Shown here: positions 1-8,403 of the stretch, in pieces | How the letters are laid out: the number at the start of each line of letters is the position of its first letter | Numbering within the stretch: the first letter of the stretch is position 1 | Program-made: the position numbers and the translations under genes | Assembly: GCA_009692825.1 (NCBI GenBank) | Contig: SHYL01000008.1 | Coordinates: 1-35,914, forward strand | Direction: 5' to 3' | DNA from: Dehalococcoidia bacterium | Lineage (GTDB): Bacteria; Chloroflexota; Dehalococcoidia; SHYB01; SHYL01 | Length of the DNA: 35,914 nucleotides | The notes under the pieces: model-generated | The model's database searches: none | What the model saw: the letters and a program-made list of their open reading frames with translations, nothing else | Told to the model about the DNA's origin: nothing

Positions 1-1
1 C

Positions 2-139
2 GCCAGCACTTTACTTGCGATCTGTCTTTTCCTGGCAGCACCTAATAAGCGGATACGCGACGTTGGCAAAGTAGTAGAGATGAATTCTCAGCCGTCGCAG
101 AGCTATGTTGCAGCAGTCGTAGCGGATACTAAGACATGA
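2..139 (+). CDS. C-terminal end of a membrane protein (partial)
   Basis: The left edge cuts this gene; only the last 45 codons are present, read in the frame that ends at TGA 137-139. The visible part opens with a hydrophobic stretch (STLLAICLFLAA) that looks like a final transmembrane helix, followed by a basic NKRIRD segment and a short polar tail, as at the cytoplasmic end of transporters such as MFS proteins. The stop overlaps the next start as ATGA, so the two genes are probably translationally coupled. The family cannot be decided from this fragment. Confidence 0.6.
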   Translation, partial: ASTLLAICLFLAAPNKRIRDVGKVVEMNSQPSQSYVAAVVADTKT

Positions 140-426
140 ACATAGGCATATGCCGCATCGCTCTACGTTTGCCTGAAAACGATAACCTAAAGGCCAAACG
201 TATGCTTGTGCGCTCCGTTACGGACCGTGTTCGCAATAAGTCCAACGTATCGATTTCTGAGGTTGCCGATAACGACAACTGGGAGCTTTTAACGATTGGT
301 ATTGCTTACGTCAGCAATGAAAGCCGACACGGCAATGAGGTTATGTCGAAAGTTGTGGAATACATCGATACGATAAAAGACGACGGTGAGATGCTTGATT
401 ACGATATCGAACTGATTACGGTTTGA
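136..426 (+). CDS. DUF503 (YlxP-like) family protein
   Basis: This 96-residue protein matches the DUF503/YlxP family in length and pattern. An early LRLPENDNLKAKRMLV segment is followed by SVTDRVRNKSNVSISEV, a central WELLTIGIAYVSN strand and a C-terminal LDYDIELI. Members are small ferredoxin-like-fold proteins, often encoded near rbfA and infB, with no firmly established activity. The start is fixed by the ATGA overlap with the upstream membrane protein gene. About 48 bases separate it from the convergent dehydrogenase gene, with no clear terminator hairpin between them. Confidence 0.85.
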   Translation: MNIGICRIALRLPENDNLKAKRMLVRSVTDRVRNKSNVSISEVADNDNWELLTIGIAYVSNESRHGNEVMSKVVEYIDTIKDDGEMLDYDIELITV

Positions 427-474
427 TTCGTAACCATCTCGATTCACCTATTTATTTTGTAAACACTTTTTAAG

Positions 475-1539
475 CTAATCTACCGCGATATTCAGTTGCG
501 CGGCTGTTTTCAGCCAGTCCGCCCATTCTGAATCCTCCAACGGTATGCCGTCTTTTCTGCGCTTCTCTTCTATCTTGAAGCCGCGTTCGCCGGGCATAAG
601 GATTTCTTCGAAACCTTTGGCCTTCTTGCTGTTTTTCATCATGCCTATGCGCGCGTCCACCTTGTTCTTGAAGTCCTGAAGGTTTGTGAATGAGCTGACG
701 TTGAGCGCCATAATCATGGAGTCATTAGTGATTTTTCCTGTGGCCGCAGGGCTTGGGTCCATGGGCCCGCCGCTGAGGAGACCGCCCAGGATCTCGCTGA
801 CTATCTGCATCGCGGCACCTTTAGGACCGTTCGTCATGTTCGCCATCGAGCCTGACAGTCCCGGCGTAGGTGTCATGGGTGAACCGGGATTGTATTTGGT
901 TGCGTCTGCTGTCGTTACGCCGTCATCGTCCAGTATCCAGCCTTCAGGGATGGGAAGCTTTTTCACGAGGTATGGCTGGAGAGCACGGGACGCGATCGCG
1001 GTGGTCGCCATGTCAACGATTATCGGCTTCTCTTTGCCTGCTGGGATCGCAACCGATACAGGGTTCGTGCCCATGATTCGCGCTGCACCGCCGTATGCAG
1101 GCGACTGCGGGATGGCGGAGCGAGTGTACATCTGGCCGACCATGTCCTGCATGGCGATAAGCTCTGTGTAATAGCCAAGCGCTGTTACGCCCCCGAGGTT
1201 CTTTATCGCCGCCGCTCCCATGCCGTGCTTGCGGGCCTTCTCAATGATCTTATCGACCGCATGCTTTGCTATGACAGGTCCGATACCGAATTTCGCGTCC
1301 AGTGTAATAGTCGTGTCGCTTTCGGCAATAACGTCTGCCTTGATATGGTTACGGTTAGGGTCACGTATCGATGCATTCACAACGCCGGGTATGCCCCTGA
1401 TGCCGTGGCTATCGTGGCCGCGCAGGCTTGGCATGAGCAGGCTATCGAATACTATTGCCGCGTCCGCATCTGTGATGCCTGCGGCTGTCATCATTTTCAT
1501 GCTGAGGTCATGTGCGTGCTTAACGCTGATCAGATGCAT
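475..1539 (-). CDS. Ldh family malate/L-lactate-type dehydrogenase
   Basis: This is a 354-residue NAD(P)-dependent oxidoreductase of the Ldh_2 family (malate/L-lactate, ureidoglycolate and sulfolactate dehydrogenases), unrelated to the Rossmann-fold lactate dehydrogenases. The diagnostic RGHDSHGI motif at residues 40-47 carries the active-site His. A GTNPVSVAIPA stretch near residue 157 and an IVDMATT segment follow, as in the family. Length is normal. The ATG is preceded by AAGGAG at a good distance (AAGGAGTAACTTATG on the minus strand). It is divergent from the helicase gene. The substrate 2-hydroxy acid cannot be told from sequence alone. Confidence 0.88.
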   Translation of the reverse strand: MHLISVKHAHDLSMKMMTAAGITDADAAIVFDSLLMPSLRGHDSHGIRGIPGVVNASIRDPNRNHIKADVIAESDTTITLDAKFGIGPVIAKHAVDKIIEKARKHGMGAAAIKNLGGVTALGYYTELIAMQDMVGQMYTRSAIPQSPAYGGAARIMGTNPVSVAIPAGKEKPIIVDMATTAIASRALQPYLVKKLPIPEGWILDDDGVTTADATKYNPGSPMTPTPGLSGSMANMTNGPKGAAMQIVSEILGGLLSGGPMDPSPAATGKITNDSMIMALNVSSFTNLQDFKNKVDARIGMMKNSKKAKGFEEILMPGERGFKIEEKRRKDGIPLEDSEWADWLKTAAQLNIAVD

Positions 1540-1575
1540 AAGTTACTCCTTAGCTGGTCTGTACTGATTCGTTGG

Positions 1576-1605
1576 ATTTTATCGGCACTACGATACCACA
1601 GTTAA
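1576..1605 (-). promoter_or_regulatory. Possible promoter for the Ldh-family gene
   Basis: On the minus strand, TTAACT (1605-1600) and TAAAAT (1581-1576) are separated by 18 bases and lie upstream of the 1539 start. They resemble sigma-70 -35 and -10 boxes but neither is perfect. They sit in the 93-base gap between two divergent genes, where a promoter is expected. Confidence 0.3.
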
Positions 1606-1632
1606 GGTTCGCAGCGTTACACTTAAGAAGAT

Positions 1633-3951
1633 ATGCAGCTTCAAGACAAACCATCCTCATTTGACCCGAAGCAATTTATAGAAGAAATCAAGCGTGAGCC
1701 GTGGTATGCCGGGCAGATCGAGTATGTGGAGCATATTGCGCCGCGGCAGGCTAAACATGCAGCCTTGAAGTCTGCGATAGACCCATCGCTGGTTAGCGCA
1801 TTGCAGTCGGCCGGGCTGATGCCTATGTTTTCGCATCAGGCTGAGGCCATTGACCGCACGATTGCAGGCGAGAATGTGATAGTCTCCACACCCGCGGCAA
1901 GCGGGAAAAGCCTTTGCTATCAGGTTCCTGCCCTGAATGCTGTTCAGCAATCCGCTTCCGCCAGGGCGATATTGCTATATCCCACGAAGGCGCTGGCCCA
2001 GGACCAGCTACATTCACTCCAATCCTTGTCGTCGCGCATTTCGCGCAAACCCATGATTGCGACATACGATGGCGATACACCGCAGGAGGAGCGTTCGAAG
2101 ACGAGGCGCTCAGCAAACATCCTGCTAACGAACCCTGACATGCTTCACATGGGCATATTACCGAACCACAGGTCATGGTCGAAGCTGTTGCAGGGACTTA
2201 AGTATGTAGTTCTGGATGAGGCGCATGTCTATCGAGGCGTTTTCGGCAGCCACGTCGCAAACGTTTTGCGCAGGTTCAGGCGTTTGTGCGAAGGCTACGG
2301 CTCGCACCCGCAGTTCATCCTATGCTCAGCAACGCTGGCAAACCCCACAGAGCATGCTCAAAACCTTGTTGGGCTGCCGTTCACGTCGATAACTGAAGAT
2401 GGGTCACCCGCGGGAGCTAAAGAATTTGCGCTCTGGAACCCACCAGTCATCGATAAGGCGCGCGGAAGCAGGCGCAGCTCCAACTACGAATCGACCAACT
2501 TGTTCGCTTCATTAGTGAGTAAAGGCGTGCGCACCATCACATTCGCGCGCACCCGCAAGCTGACCGAGCTTATATACATTTACACACGTGAGAGGCTTGG
2601 TGAATCAGGAGCCGCGGTTGCCAGCAGGATAAGGCCGTACAGGGCGGGCTACCGTATCGAGGAGCGCAGGCAGATTGAAAAAGAGCTGTTCGAAGGCCGT
2701 TTGCTGGGCGTGTCGGCGACAAGCGCGCTGGAGCTAGGCATAGACATAGGCGGTCTGGATGCGACGATACTCACAGGCTATCCGGGCAGCATCGCGAGCG
2801 CTTGGCAGCAGGCCGGGCGCAGCGGACGCAGGGGCGGCGGTTCGCTTTCTATCATGGTAGCGATGAGCAACCCGCTTGACCAGTACTTCATGCGGAACCC
2901 TAAGGCTTTTTTCGGCAAGCCTCAGGAGAACGCTATAACGTCCCATACCAACCCTCACATACTGCGTTCGCACCTTTTGTGCGCGGCGTACGAGAGACCG
3001 TTGACGCAGTCGGACGCTTCGTATTTCGGCGAGCAAACAATTCCGTTGGCAAACGAGCTGACGAAGGAATGTCTAATGAGGCCGTCGTCCAGCGGACGTC
3101 AGTGGTACCTGGCGGCTGGAATCGATTATCCAGCGCAGGATATAAACATACGTTCCACCTCTGCTGGCGTTTACACGCTTATCGAGGAAGGAACCGGCAG
3201 ACTTTTAGAGACCGTCACATCTGAGCAGGCGTTCTCGCAGATACACCCCGGAGCTGTCTATCTGCACCAGGGCAACGCTTTCCTTGTGACCAGCCTGGAT
3301 ATTCCGGCGAAAAGTGCGTACGCCCGTCAGACCGAGGATCCGTTTTATACACAGTCGTCTGATGTCACTGATATACGTATCTTGCGCGTGCTGCAGGAGA
3401 AACAGGTCGGCCCCGCGAAACTGTATCTGGGCGAGGTGGATGTTTCACGTACTTTCGTCAGCTATAAAAAGAAGCGCCAGCTGACGGAAGAGATCGTCGA
3501 CGAAGAGCCGCTGGATCTGCCCACGCAATCGTTTCCGACGGTGGCATTTTGGTGGGACATACCGCAGAATATGCAGCGCGAAATACGGAAAGCAGGGCTG
3601 GACTTCGCCGGCACCATTCACGCGGCTGAACATGCTTCAATCGGCATGCTGCCCTTATTTGCACTCTGTGAGCGCAATGACATAGGTGGTGTATCGACTC
3701 CACTGCATCCGGACACAGGCCTGCCGCAGGTGTTCATATACGATGGACATGCGGGCGGTGTTGGTATCGCGGAGAAGGGCTACGAACTGGCGACGGAGCT
3801 GTGGGACGCGACTCTTAAGGTCATCAACGAATGTGTATGTGAAAGCGGCTGTCCTAGCTGCATACAATCGCCGAAGTGCGGCAACAACAACGAGCCGTTG
3901 GACAAGAAAGGCGCTGCTGCATTGCTGAAGAGCCTCTTGGGCCGAAGCTGA
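1633..3951 (+). CDS. DEAH-box helicase with C-terminal zinc-binding domain (MrfA/YprA type)
   Basis: This 772-residue protein is a superfamily 2 helicase with a DUF1998-type C-terminal domain. Visible motifs are Walker A in TPAASGKS (86-93), DEAH at 195-198, SAT at 232-234 and motif VI in QAGRSGRR (393-400). The C-terminus carries a cysteine cluster (C734, C736, C740, C743, C749); the C-x3-C-x2-C-x5-C spacing of C736-C749 fits the zinc site of Bacillus MrfA, a 3'-to-5' DNA helicase linked to mitomycin-type damage repair. A role in DNA repair follows from the family. Its stop abuts the stop of the convergent isocitrate dehydrogenase gene with no spacer. Confidence 0.93.
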   Translation: MQLQDKPSSFDPKQFIEEIKREPWYAGQIEYVEHIAPRQAKHAALKSAIDPSLVSALQSAGLMPMFSHQAEAIDRTIAGENVIVSTPAASGKSLCYQVPALNAVQQSASARAILLYPTKALAQDQLHSLQSLSSRISRKPMIATYDGDTPQEERSKTRRSANILLTNPDMLHMGILPNHRSWSKLLQGLKYVVLDEAHVYRGVFGSHVANVLRRFRRLCEGYGSHPQFILCSATLANPTEHAQNLVGLPFTSITEDGSPAGAKEFALWNPPVIDKARGSRRSSNYESTNLFASLVSKGVRTITFARTRKLTELIYIYTRERLGESGAAVASRIRPYRAGYRIEERRQIEKELFEGRLLGVSATSALELGIDIGGLDATILTGYPGSIASAWQQAGRSGRRGGGSLSIMVAMSNPLDQYFMRNPKAFFGKPQENAITSHTNPHILRSHLLCAAYERPLTQSDASYFGEQTIPLANELTKECLMRPSSSGRQWYLAAGIDYPAQDINIRSTSAGVYTLIEEGTGRLLETVTSEQAFSQIHPGAVYLHQGNAFLVTSLDIPAKSAYARQTEDPFYTQSSDVTDIRILRVLQEKQVGPAKLYLGEVDVSRTFVSYKKKRQLTEEIVDEEPLDLPTQSFPTVAFWWDIPQNMQREIRKAGLDFAGTIHAAEHASIGMLPLFALCERNDIGGVSTPLHPDTGLPQVFIYDGHAGGVGIAEKGYELATELWDATLKVINECVCESGCPSCIQSPKCGNNNEPLDKKGAAALLKSLLGRS

Positions 3952-4959
3952 TCAGCGCAGGTTCTTGATTACCTCTTTTGCAAATTCCTGGGTTGTCGCT
4001 TTGCCGCCGAGGTCCTGAGGGCTGAATTTGCCTTCGCGAAGAGTTGTCTCCAGCGCGGTTTCTATCCGTGTTGCGGCTTCGGGTTCTCCAAGATGTCTGA
4101 GCATCATAACGCTGGTTAATATGCACGCCATAGGGTTAGCTATCCCCTTCCCGGCTGCCTGCGGCCAGCTACCGTGTACAGGCTCGAACACAGCGTAGTC
4201 CTTGCCGATATTTGCGCCAGGCACAACGCCTATGCCGCCAACAAGGCCAGCCGCTAGGTCGGAGAGTATATCGCCATAGAGGTTTTCCATGAGCAGGACG
4301 TCGAACTGCTGCGGATTCATCACCAGTTGCATGCAGGCGTTGTCTACTATCATCTCTTCATACTGTATGGACTTATAGTTTTTAGATACGTTCCGGCAGC
4401 AGTCCAGGAATAGGCCATCAGATAACTTCATGATATTCGCCTTGTGTATAGCTGATACTTTTTTACGGTTCTCACGAACGGCCAGCTCAAACGCATATTC
4501 TGCGATCCGTGTGGACGCAACACGGGTGATGATTTTTATGGACTCTACCACGCCCGGGACGACTTCGTGTTCAATGCCTGCGTATAGGTCTTCTGTATTC
4601 TCGCGGATGATTACCAGGTTTACATTTTTGTGCAGAGACGGGACGCCTGGGAAATTCTTAACGGGACGCACGTTTGCATACATATCAAGGCTCTTGCGGA
4701 GAGCCACATTCAGGCTTGGGAAGCCTTCCGCTATTGGAGTGGTGATTGGGCCTTTGAGCGCAACTTTGTTGCGCTTGATCGCATCAAGGCTTTCGATTGG
4801 AAGCAGGACCCCGTATCTATGTATACCCTGCTGTCCGATGATGGCATGTTCCCACTGTATGTTTACGCCAGAGGCAGCAATGACCTCTACGGTAGCGTTA
4901 ACTACTTCTGGGCCGATACCGTCGCCAATGACTAACGTTAGCGTATAATTTTTCGGCAA
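3952..4959 (-). CDS. NAD-type isocitrate dehydrogenase
   Basis: This 335-residue protein belongs to the isocitrate/isopropylmalate dehydrogenase family. SLNVALR at 82-88 holds the Ser, Asn and Arg that bind isocitrate in E. coli Icd, ANVRP near 95-99 gives the next Arg, and IRENTEDLYAGIEHE at 118-132 is typical of IDH3-like enzymes. NLYGDILSDLAAGLVGG carries the metal-binding Asp residues, and EPVHGS is the NAD-type version of the cofactor loop. It would oxidise isocitrate to 2-oxoglutarate in the TCA cycle; homoisocitrate dehydrogenase is the main alternative. The start is TTG (4959-4957), supported by GGAGG seven bases upstream. Confidence 0.88.
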   Translation of the reverse strand: MPKNYTLTLVIGDGIGPEVVNATVEVIAASGVNIQWEHAIIGQQGIHRYGVLLPIESLDAIKRNKVALKGPITTPIAEGFPSLNVALRKSLDMYANVRPVKNFPGVPSLHKNVNLVIIRENTEDLYAGIEHEVVPGVVESIKIITRVASTRIAEYAFELAVRENRKKVSAIHKANIMKLSDGLFLDCCRNVSKNYKSIQYEEMIVDNACMQLVMNPQQFDVLLMENLYGDILSDLAAGLVGGIGVVPGANIGKDYAVFEPVHGSWPQAAGKGIANPMACILTSVMMLRHLGEPEAATRIETALETTLREGKFSPQDLGGKATTQEFAKEVIKNLR

Positions 4960-4966
4960 TCCCGCG

Positions 4967-4971
4967 CCTCC
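4967..4971 (-). promoter_or_regulatory. Shine-Dalgarno site fixing a TTG start
   Basis: GGAGG on the minus strand, seven bases before TTG 4959-4957. No ATG or GTG lies at a suitable distance, so it sets the TTG start of the isocitrate dehydrogenase gene. Confidence 0.7.
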
Positions 4972-4995
4972 AATGTAACTTAAAACGCTTTTGAA

Positions 4996-5001
4996 ATTAT
5001 A
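4996..5001 (-). promoter_or_regulatory. Candidate -10 box for the isocitrate dehydrogenase gene
   Basis: The minus strand reads a perfect TATAAT here, 37 bases upstream of the TTG start, in the gap between divergent genes. No good -35 box lies 16-18 bases before it, so the call rests on the -10 alone. Confidence 0.4.
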
Positions 5002-5037
5002 GCCAAAGATTTAATTTTCTACTTCCAGAGGAGAATT

Positions 5038-5679
5038 TTGATCAAAGCCGTTATTTTCGATATGGACGGTGTGCTTTCAGATAGCGAGCCGCTTTTCAGA
5101 GAATCAATCAACAAAATTCTAGTAGAGGAAGGTGCGCAAATATCCGAGCAGGAATACAAGCAGCTTATCGGCTCCACTTTTGAGCATGCCTGGCAGGTTT
5201 TGATAGAGAGGTTCAACCTTAAAAAGCCGGCGAGCCATTACATGCAGATTTACGATGGTGTTGTGGAAGATACGCTCGGAGCAAAAGCTAGGCCTGCCTC
5301 TGGCGTTTACGAACTCATGGCAGAACTCGATAAGCGGAAGTTGCCCAAAGGTCTAGCGTCTGCATCTAAACGAATATGGATCAATGCCCTTCTGCGCGCG
5401 ATAAAACTGGAAAACTCTTTTAACGTGATAGTAGCCGGCGACGAAGTAAAAAAAGGAAAGCCTGAGCCTGAGATTTACATAACGGCAGCCCATAAACTTG
5501 GCTTCGAGCCTAAGGAATGTGTTGTCATCGAGGATTCGCCGACAGGGATACTGTCGGCATCTCGTTCCGGTGCGAAAGTAGTGGCGGTCAGAACGCCATA
5601 TACGGCGGGTCTGGATATCTCTAAGGCTAACGTAATCATCGATAGCCTTGCTAACTTCGACTACAGAGTGCTGGATTAG
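5038..5679 (+). CDS. HAD-superfamily phosphatase, beta-phosphoglucomutase-like
   Basis: This 213-residue HAD hydrolase has all four motifs. DMDGV at 8-12 holds the nucleophile D8 and acid/base D10, SASK gives motif II, the lysine of KKGKPEP gives motif III, and IEDSPTG gives motif IV. The helical cap between motifs I and II and the total length fit the beta-phosphoglucomutase / phosphoglycolate phosphatase-like subgroup; the substrate is a small phosphorylated metabolite that cannot be named. The start is TTG 5038-5040, preceded by AGAGGAG at 5027-5033. The DNA glycosylase gene begins 3 bases after its stop, so the two likely form a short operon. Confidence 0.85.
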   Translation: MIKAVIFDMDGVLSDSEPLFRESINKILVEEGAQISEQEYKQLIGSTFEHAWQVLIERFNLKKPASHYMQIYDGVVEDTLGAKARPASGVYELMAELDKRKLPKGLASASKRIWINALLRAIKLENSFNVIVAGDEVKKGKPEPEIYITAAHKLGFEPKECVVIEDSPTGILSASRSGAKVVAVRTPYTAGLDISKANVIIDSLANFDYRVLD

Positions 5680-5682
5680 CGT

Positions 5683-6210
5683 ATGCCTGCGCTTCCTGAC
5701 CTTCTACAGCCCGGACTAACGTTGGTAATGCTTGGATTTAACCCGGGCTTGATGTCGTGGCAGCAGGGCCACTACTATGTCAATCCCAGAAATTATTTCT
5801 ATCCTCTCATGCATAAGTATGGCATTACGCCTAGATTGTTCGCGCCGCACGAGGATGTCCAGCTTCCGTCCGTAAGCATAGGCATGGTAGACGTGCTTAA
5901 AGAGCCGTCTGCACGTTCGTCAGACATACCCTCAAAGGTTTTTGTTGCCGGCAAAGAGGTGCTCATTGCCAAGCTTGAGAAAGCGGAACCAAAAATCGTA
6001 TGTTCCAACGGTGCAGTGATTTACTCAATCGTATTTGGTAGGACCTGCCAGTATGGACTGCAGGAAGAGCGGATAGGCGGCGCGCCTCTCTACGTTGTTC
6101 CCTCAACGTCGCCCGCCAACAATGGGAAGTGGCAGGAGCGCGAAAGTTGTTTTGCTGAGCTTGGCGAAATGGTTAAGCGTGAAGTCCTGAAACGTTACTC
6201 CAAAAGGTAA
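5683..6210 (+). CDS. mug: Mug/TDG-type mismatch-specific DNA glycosylase
   Basis: This 175-residue protein has the two motifs of the Mug/TDG branch of uracil-DNA glycosylases. GFNPG at 18-22 corresponds to GINPG of E. coli Mug, with N20 in the place of the catalytic Asn. PSTSPANN at 140-147 corresponds to the second loop (PNPSGLSR in Mug). The pattern of NPRNYFYPLMHKYG and TPRLF matches the family. It would remove uracil or thymine from mismatches with guanine, starting base excision repair. It follows the HAD gene by 3 bases, and its last 16 bases overlap the end of the convergent degV gene. Confidence 0.85.
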   Translation: MPALPDLLQPGLTLVMLGFNPGLMSWQQGHYYVNPRNYFYPLMHKYGITPRLFAPHEDVQLPSVSIGMVDVLKEPSARSSDIPSKVFVAGKEVLIAKLEKAEPKIVCSNGAVIYSIVFGRTCQYGLQEERIGGAPLYVVPSTSPANNGKWQERESCFAELGEMVKREVLKRYSKR

Positions 6211-7049
6211 GCCGCACCGATAAGACCCGGTCCTGTATAAAGCCCCATTGCGGGTGTGAACGACGAGAGCATCAATTCACTCGGTTTCACTTCCGCATCG
6301 ACTCGTTTCAAGAACAGCTCTGCTTCTTCAGGCGCATTTGTATGGACCACCGCCACTTTTAGCTTTCCCTTCGCTGATTCTGATTTAAGGCTTTCGATGA
6401 TTTTGCGCAAAGCCTGTGGCTTGCTCAGAGCCGCGCCATTCCGTTTCACTTCACCATTCGCAATGCTAAGAATGGGTTTGATATTGACCAGGTTGCCTGC
6501 CCACGCCGCCGCTGATGGGATCCGCTTGCTTCGCGCCAGATACTCCAGCGTATCCATAACTGCCAGAAGTCCTGTGCACTGCCGCGTTTGCTCGGCTGCT
6601 CTTACAACTTCTTCAAGACTTGCGCCTTGTTCCGATGCTTCGGCTGCCGCGAGCGCTACGAATCCTGCCGCCATCGATGCGCTCCTAGAGTCGACTACGC
6701 TTATGCGGACGTTCTTTAGCGACTCGTGGGCGTTCTGTGCGGCTGTGCTTGCTGAGTTATAGAGTGAGCTTAGGCCTGCGTGCAGCGTTACGCAAAGAAT
6801 CTGGCCATGGTCACGCGCAAGTTCTTGGTAGGCTTCAATATATGCACCCGGGGATGGCGGGGATGTACCCGGCGGCTTGCCTGACTCTTTCAGTAGGCGA
6901 TAGAACTCGTCAGGATTGGATCGGTGATCATCGAGATAAAGGTTGTCGCCAAAGAGAAAGCTAAAGGGAAGTACTTTTATATGGTGTTTAATGACGTAGC
7001 TTTGGGGAATACAGGCGGTGCTGTCCGTAACTATTGCTACGTTTGCCAT
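6195..7049 (-). CDS. degV: DegV family (FakB-like) fatty acid-binding protein
   Basis: This 284-residue protein has the DegV family landmarks: VTDSTA at the N-terminus (7-12), TSPPSPG near 62-68, a central DSRSAS, LEYLARSKRI before residue 180, VHTNAPEEAE and a C-terminal FTPAMGLYTGPG. DegV proteins bind a fatty acid in a buried pocket; FakB members present it to the kinase FakA for acyl-phosphate formation. No fakA-like gene is in the window. It is the last gene of the minus-strand run that begins with the crotonase, 9 bases after the acetyltransferase gene. Confidence 0.9.
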   Translation of the reverse strand: MANVAIVTDSTACIPQSYVIKHHIKVLPFSFLFGDNLYLDDHRSNPDEFYRLLKESGKPPGTSPPSPGAYIEAYQELARDHGQILCVTLHAGLSSLYNSASTAAQNAHESLKNVRISVVDSRSASMAAGFVALAAAEASEQGASLEEVVRAAEQTRQCTGLLAVMDTLEYLARSKRIPSAAAWAGNLVNIKPILSIANGEVKRNGAALSKPQALRKIIESLKSESAKGKLKVAVVHTNAPEEAELFLKRVDAEVKPSELMLSSFTPAMGLYTGPGLIGAAYLLE

Positions 7050-7058
7050 TCTTGAATG

Positions 7059-7529
7059 CTACCGGGTTACCGAGTCACTGGTAGTAAGTCGTTTCCTGTA
7101 GACCCAGGCGGACTTGCCGCCGTCGTAATAGTTTCGCTTGCGCTCGCCGCGAACGAAGCCGTAGCGTTCGTAGAAACTTATCGCGATATCGTTATCGTGG
7201 CGGACTTCGAGACGCATAACGTTTGCTCCGCGAGAGATGGCCAGCAACTGGGCTTCTTCAAGTAGCATTTTTGCGTAGCCGTTCCTCCTGTGCCCGGGAT
7301 GTACAGTGATGTTATAGATCCTGCAGGAGCTGCTGCCACGGTGGAACGCTACCATGCACATGCCAACAATGCTTTGCTCGCCGTCTATAATAAGCGTCAC
7401 CGCATTAGCTTTGGTGAGTAGATGTAGAAATTGTCTTCTGCCGAAGTGGTCAGAATCATATCCAACCCTTTCAAGCTCAAGAACAGCTTCCAGGTCTTTG
7501 CCGGTGGCGGCACGTATATTCGGGTTCAT
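7059..7529 (-). CDS. GNAT acetyltransferase, RimI-like
   Basis: This 156-residue GNAT protein has the acetyl-CoA pyrophosphate loop in VHPGHRRNGYAKML (the R-x-x-G-x-A pattern) and the C-terminal ERYGF of RimI-type N-alpha-acetyltransferases. RimI acetylates the N-terminus of ribosomal protein S18 or of other proteins; the target here is unknown. The last residues after YRKRL are a short non-conserved tail. It lies between the CitE-like gene (19 bases) and degV (9 bases) on the same strand. Confidence 0.85.
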   Translation of the reverse strand: MNPNIRAATGKDLEAVLELERVGYDSDHFGRRQFLHLLTKANAVTLIIDGEQSIVGMCMVAFHRGSSSCRIYNITVHPGHRRNGYAKMLLEEAQLLAISRGANVMRLEVRHDNDIAISFYERYGFVRGERKRNYYDGGKSAWVYRKRLTTSDSVTR

Positions 7530-7548
7530 TATCTAAGCGTACGTGATG

Positions 7549-8391
7549 TTACTTGCTGCGTTCAACCATTGCTATAAGCCTGCGAGCGCGTCGCACTGCA
7601 GAAATATCGGCCAGCTCGCCACCTACATACGCTCCGGCGGTATCCTTGCGCTCCGCTTCTTCGTACGCCTTAATGATCTGGCGTGCGCGGTTAATCTCAA
7701 CCTCCGAAGGAGAAAAAGATTTGTTGATTCGCTCGATTTGCGAATAGCTTGTCGCAAGTTTCCCTGAAAATCCCATTTGCTTTGCCGCAGAAATTGAGTT
7801 GCCCAGATTTGCGTCTGTGCTTGGCCCATCGAAGCAGACTATGTCTGACGCGTTCGCAGCTACAACGACCGACGACCGTGCGAATGCCAGCGCATGTTCG
7901 GACGAGTCAGGAATGGACATCGTCCTGGCGTACGTTTCGCTTCCGAATACCACGGCTGTGATACGTGGCGATGAACCGCAGATTTCGAACGCTCTTACGA
8001 CACCGCGGGCAGTTTCGAGCCACGGGATTACTTTAATATGGCCCGTGGGTATTCTGCGCTTCTCTTCCATCTCTTTTATCACGCTGCCGTAATCGAATAC
8101 GTCATGGGAAGATTCGACATGGCCTACGCTTATGCCTGATAGGTGAGTGGAAGTAACTGCATCTATATCGTCGCGAGACATGCCTGTAGAGATTGGATTT
8201 ATATGGACGAATACCTCTTTGCCTTTGCGAGCGAGAGGCTCGATTGCGGCGGCAACTGGCGACCTTGCGCTGGCCGCTTTATCTGTTGGTACATTGGATA
8301 TGTCAAGCATGACTGCGTCCGCTTTGGATGAAAGCAGGTTGTCCAGTGATTTCAACTCGTCACTGCGAACGATTAATAATGATCTAAAAAT
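7549..8391 (-). CDS. CitE/HpcH-family aldolase-lyase, divergent; probable ATT start
   Basis: This HpcH/HpaI (citrate lyase beta-like) TIM-barrel protein has ADAVMLD, LETARG, VVFGSE, a GKLATSYSQIERINKSF segment and a helical C-terminus like CitE proteins. Family members cleave or form acyl-CoA C-C bonds such as citramalyl- or malyl-CoA. The first ATG/GTG/TTG codon is TTG 8355, but that would remove the first strand (FRSLLIV), which matches the RSLLFVPG start of CitE. The open frame continues up to the gcvPB stop, with ATT at 8391 preceded by GAGG at 8401-8398, so ATT is the best start (280 residues). The usual G-x-E-D metal Asp reads GSET, and the usual VRxNP Arg is His. Function may differ from classical lyases. 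Confidence 0.8.
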   Translation of the reverse strand: MFRSLLIVRSDELKSLDNLLSSKADAVMLDISNVPTDKAASARSPVAAAIEPLARKGKEVFVHINPISTGMSRDDIDAVTSTHLSGISVGHVESSHDVFDYGSVIKEMEEKRRIPTGHIKVIPWLETARGVVRAFEICGSSPRITAVVFGSETYARTMSIPDSSEHALAFARSSVVVAANASDIVCFDGPSTDANLGNSISAAKQMGFSGKLATSYSQIERINKSFSPSEVEINRARQIIKAYEEAERKDTAGAYVGGELADISAVRRARRLIAMVERSK

Positions 8392-8403
8392 AGGCGACCT
8401 CGC

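Noticed and set aside
686-1171. 161-codon plus-strand open frame inside the Ldh-family gene
   Set aside because: It is antisense to a gene with clear family motifs and has no domain pattern of its own.
4430-4948. 172-codon plus-strand open frame antisense to isocitrate dehydrogenase
   Set aside because: It mirrors a well-supported gene on the other strand and its product has no recognisable domain.
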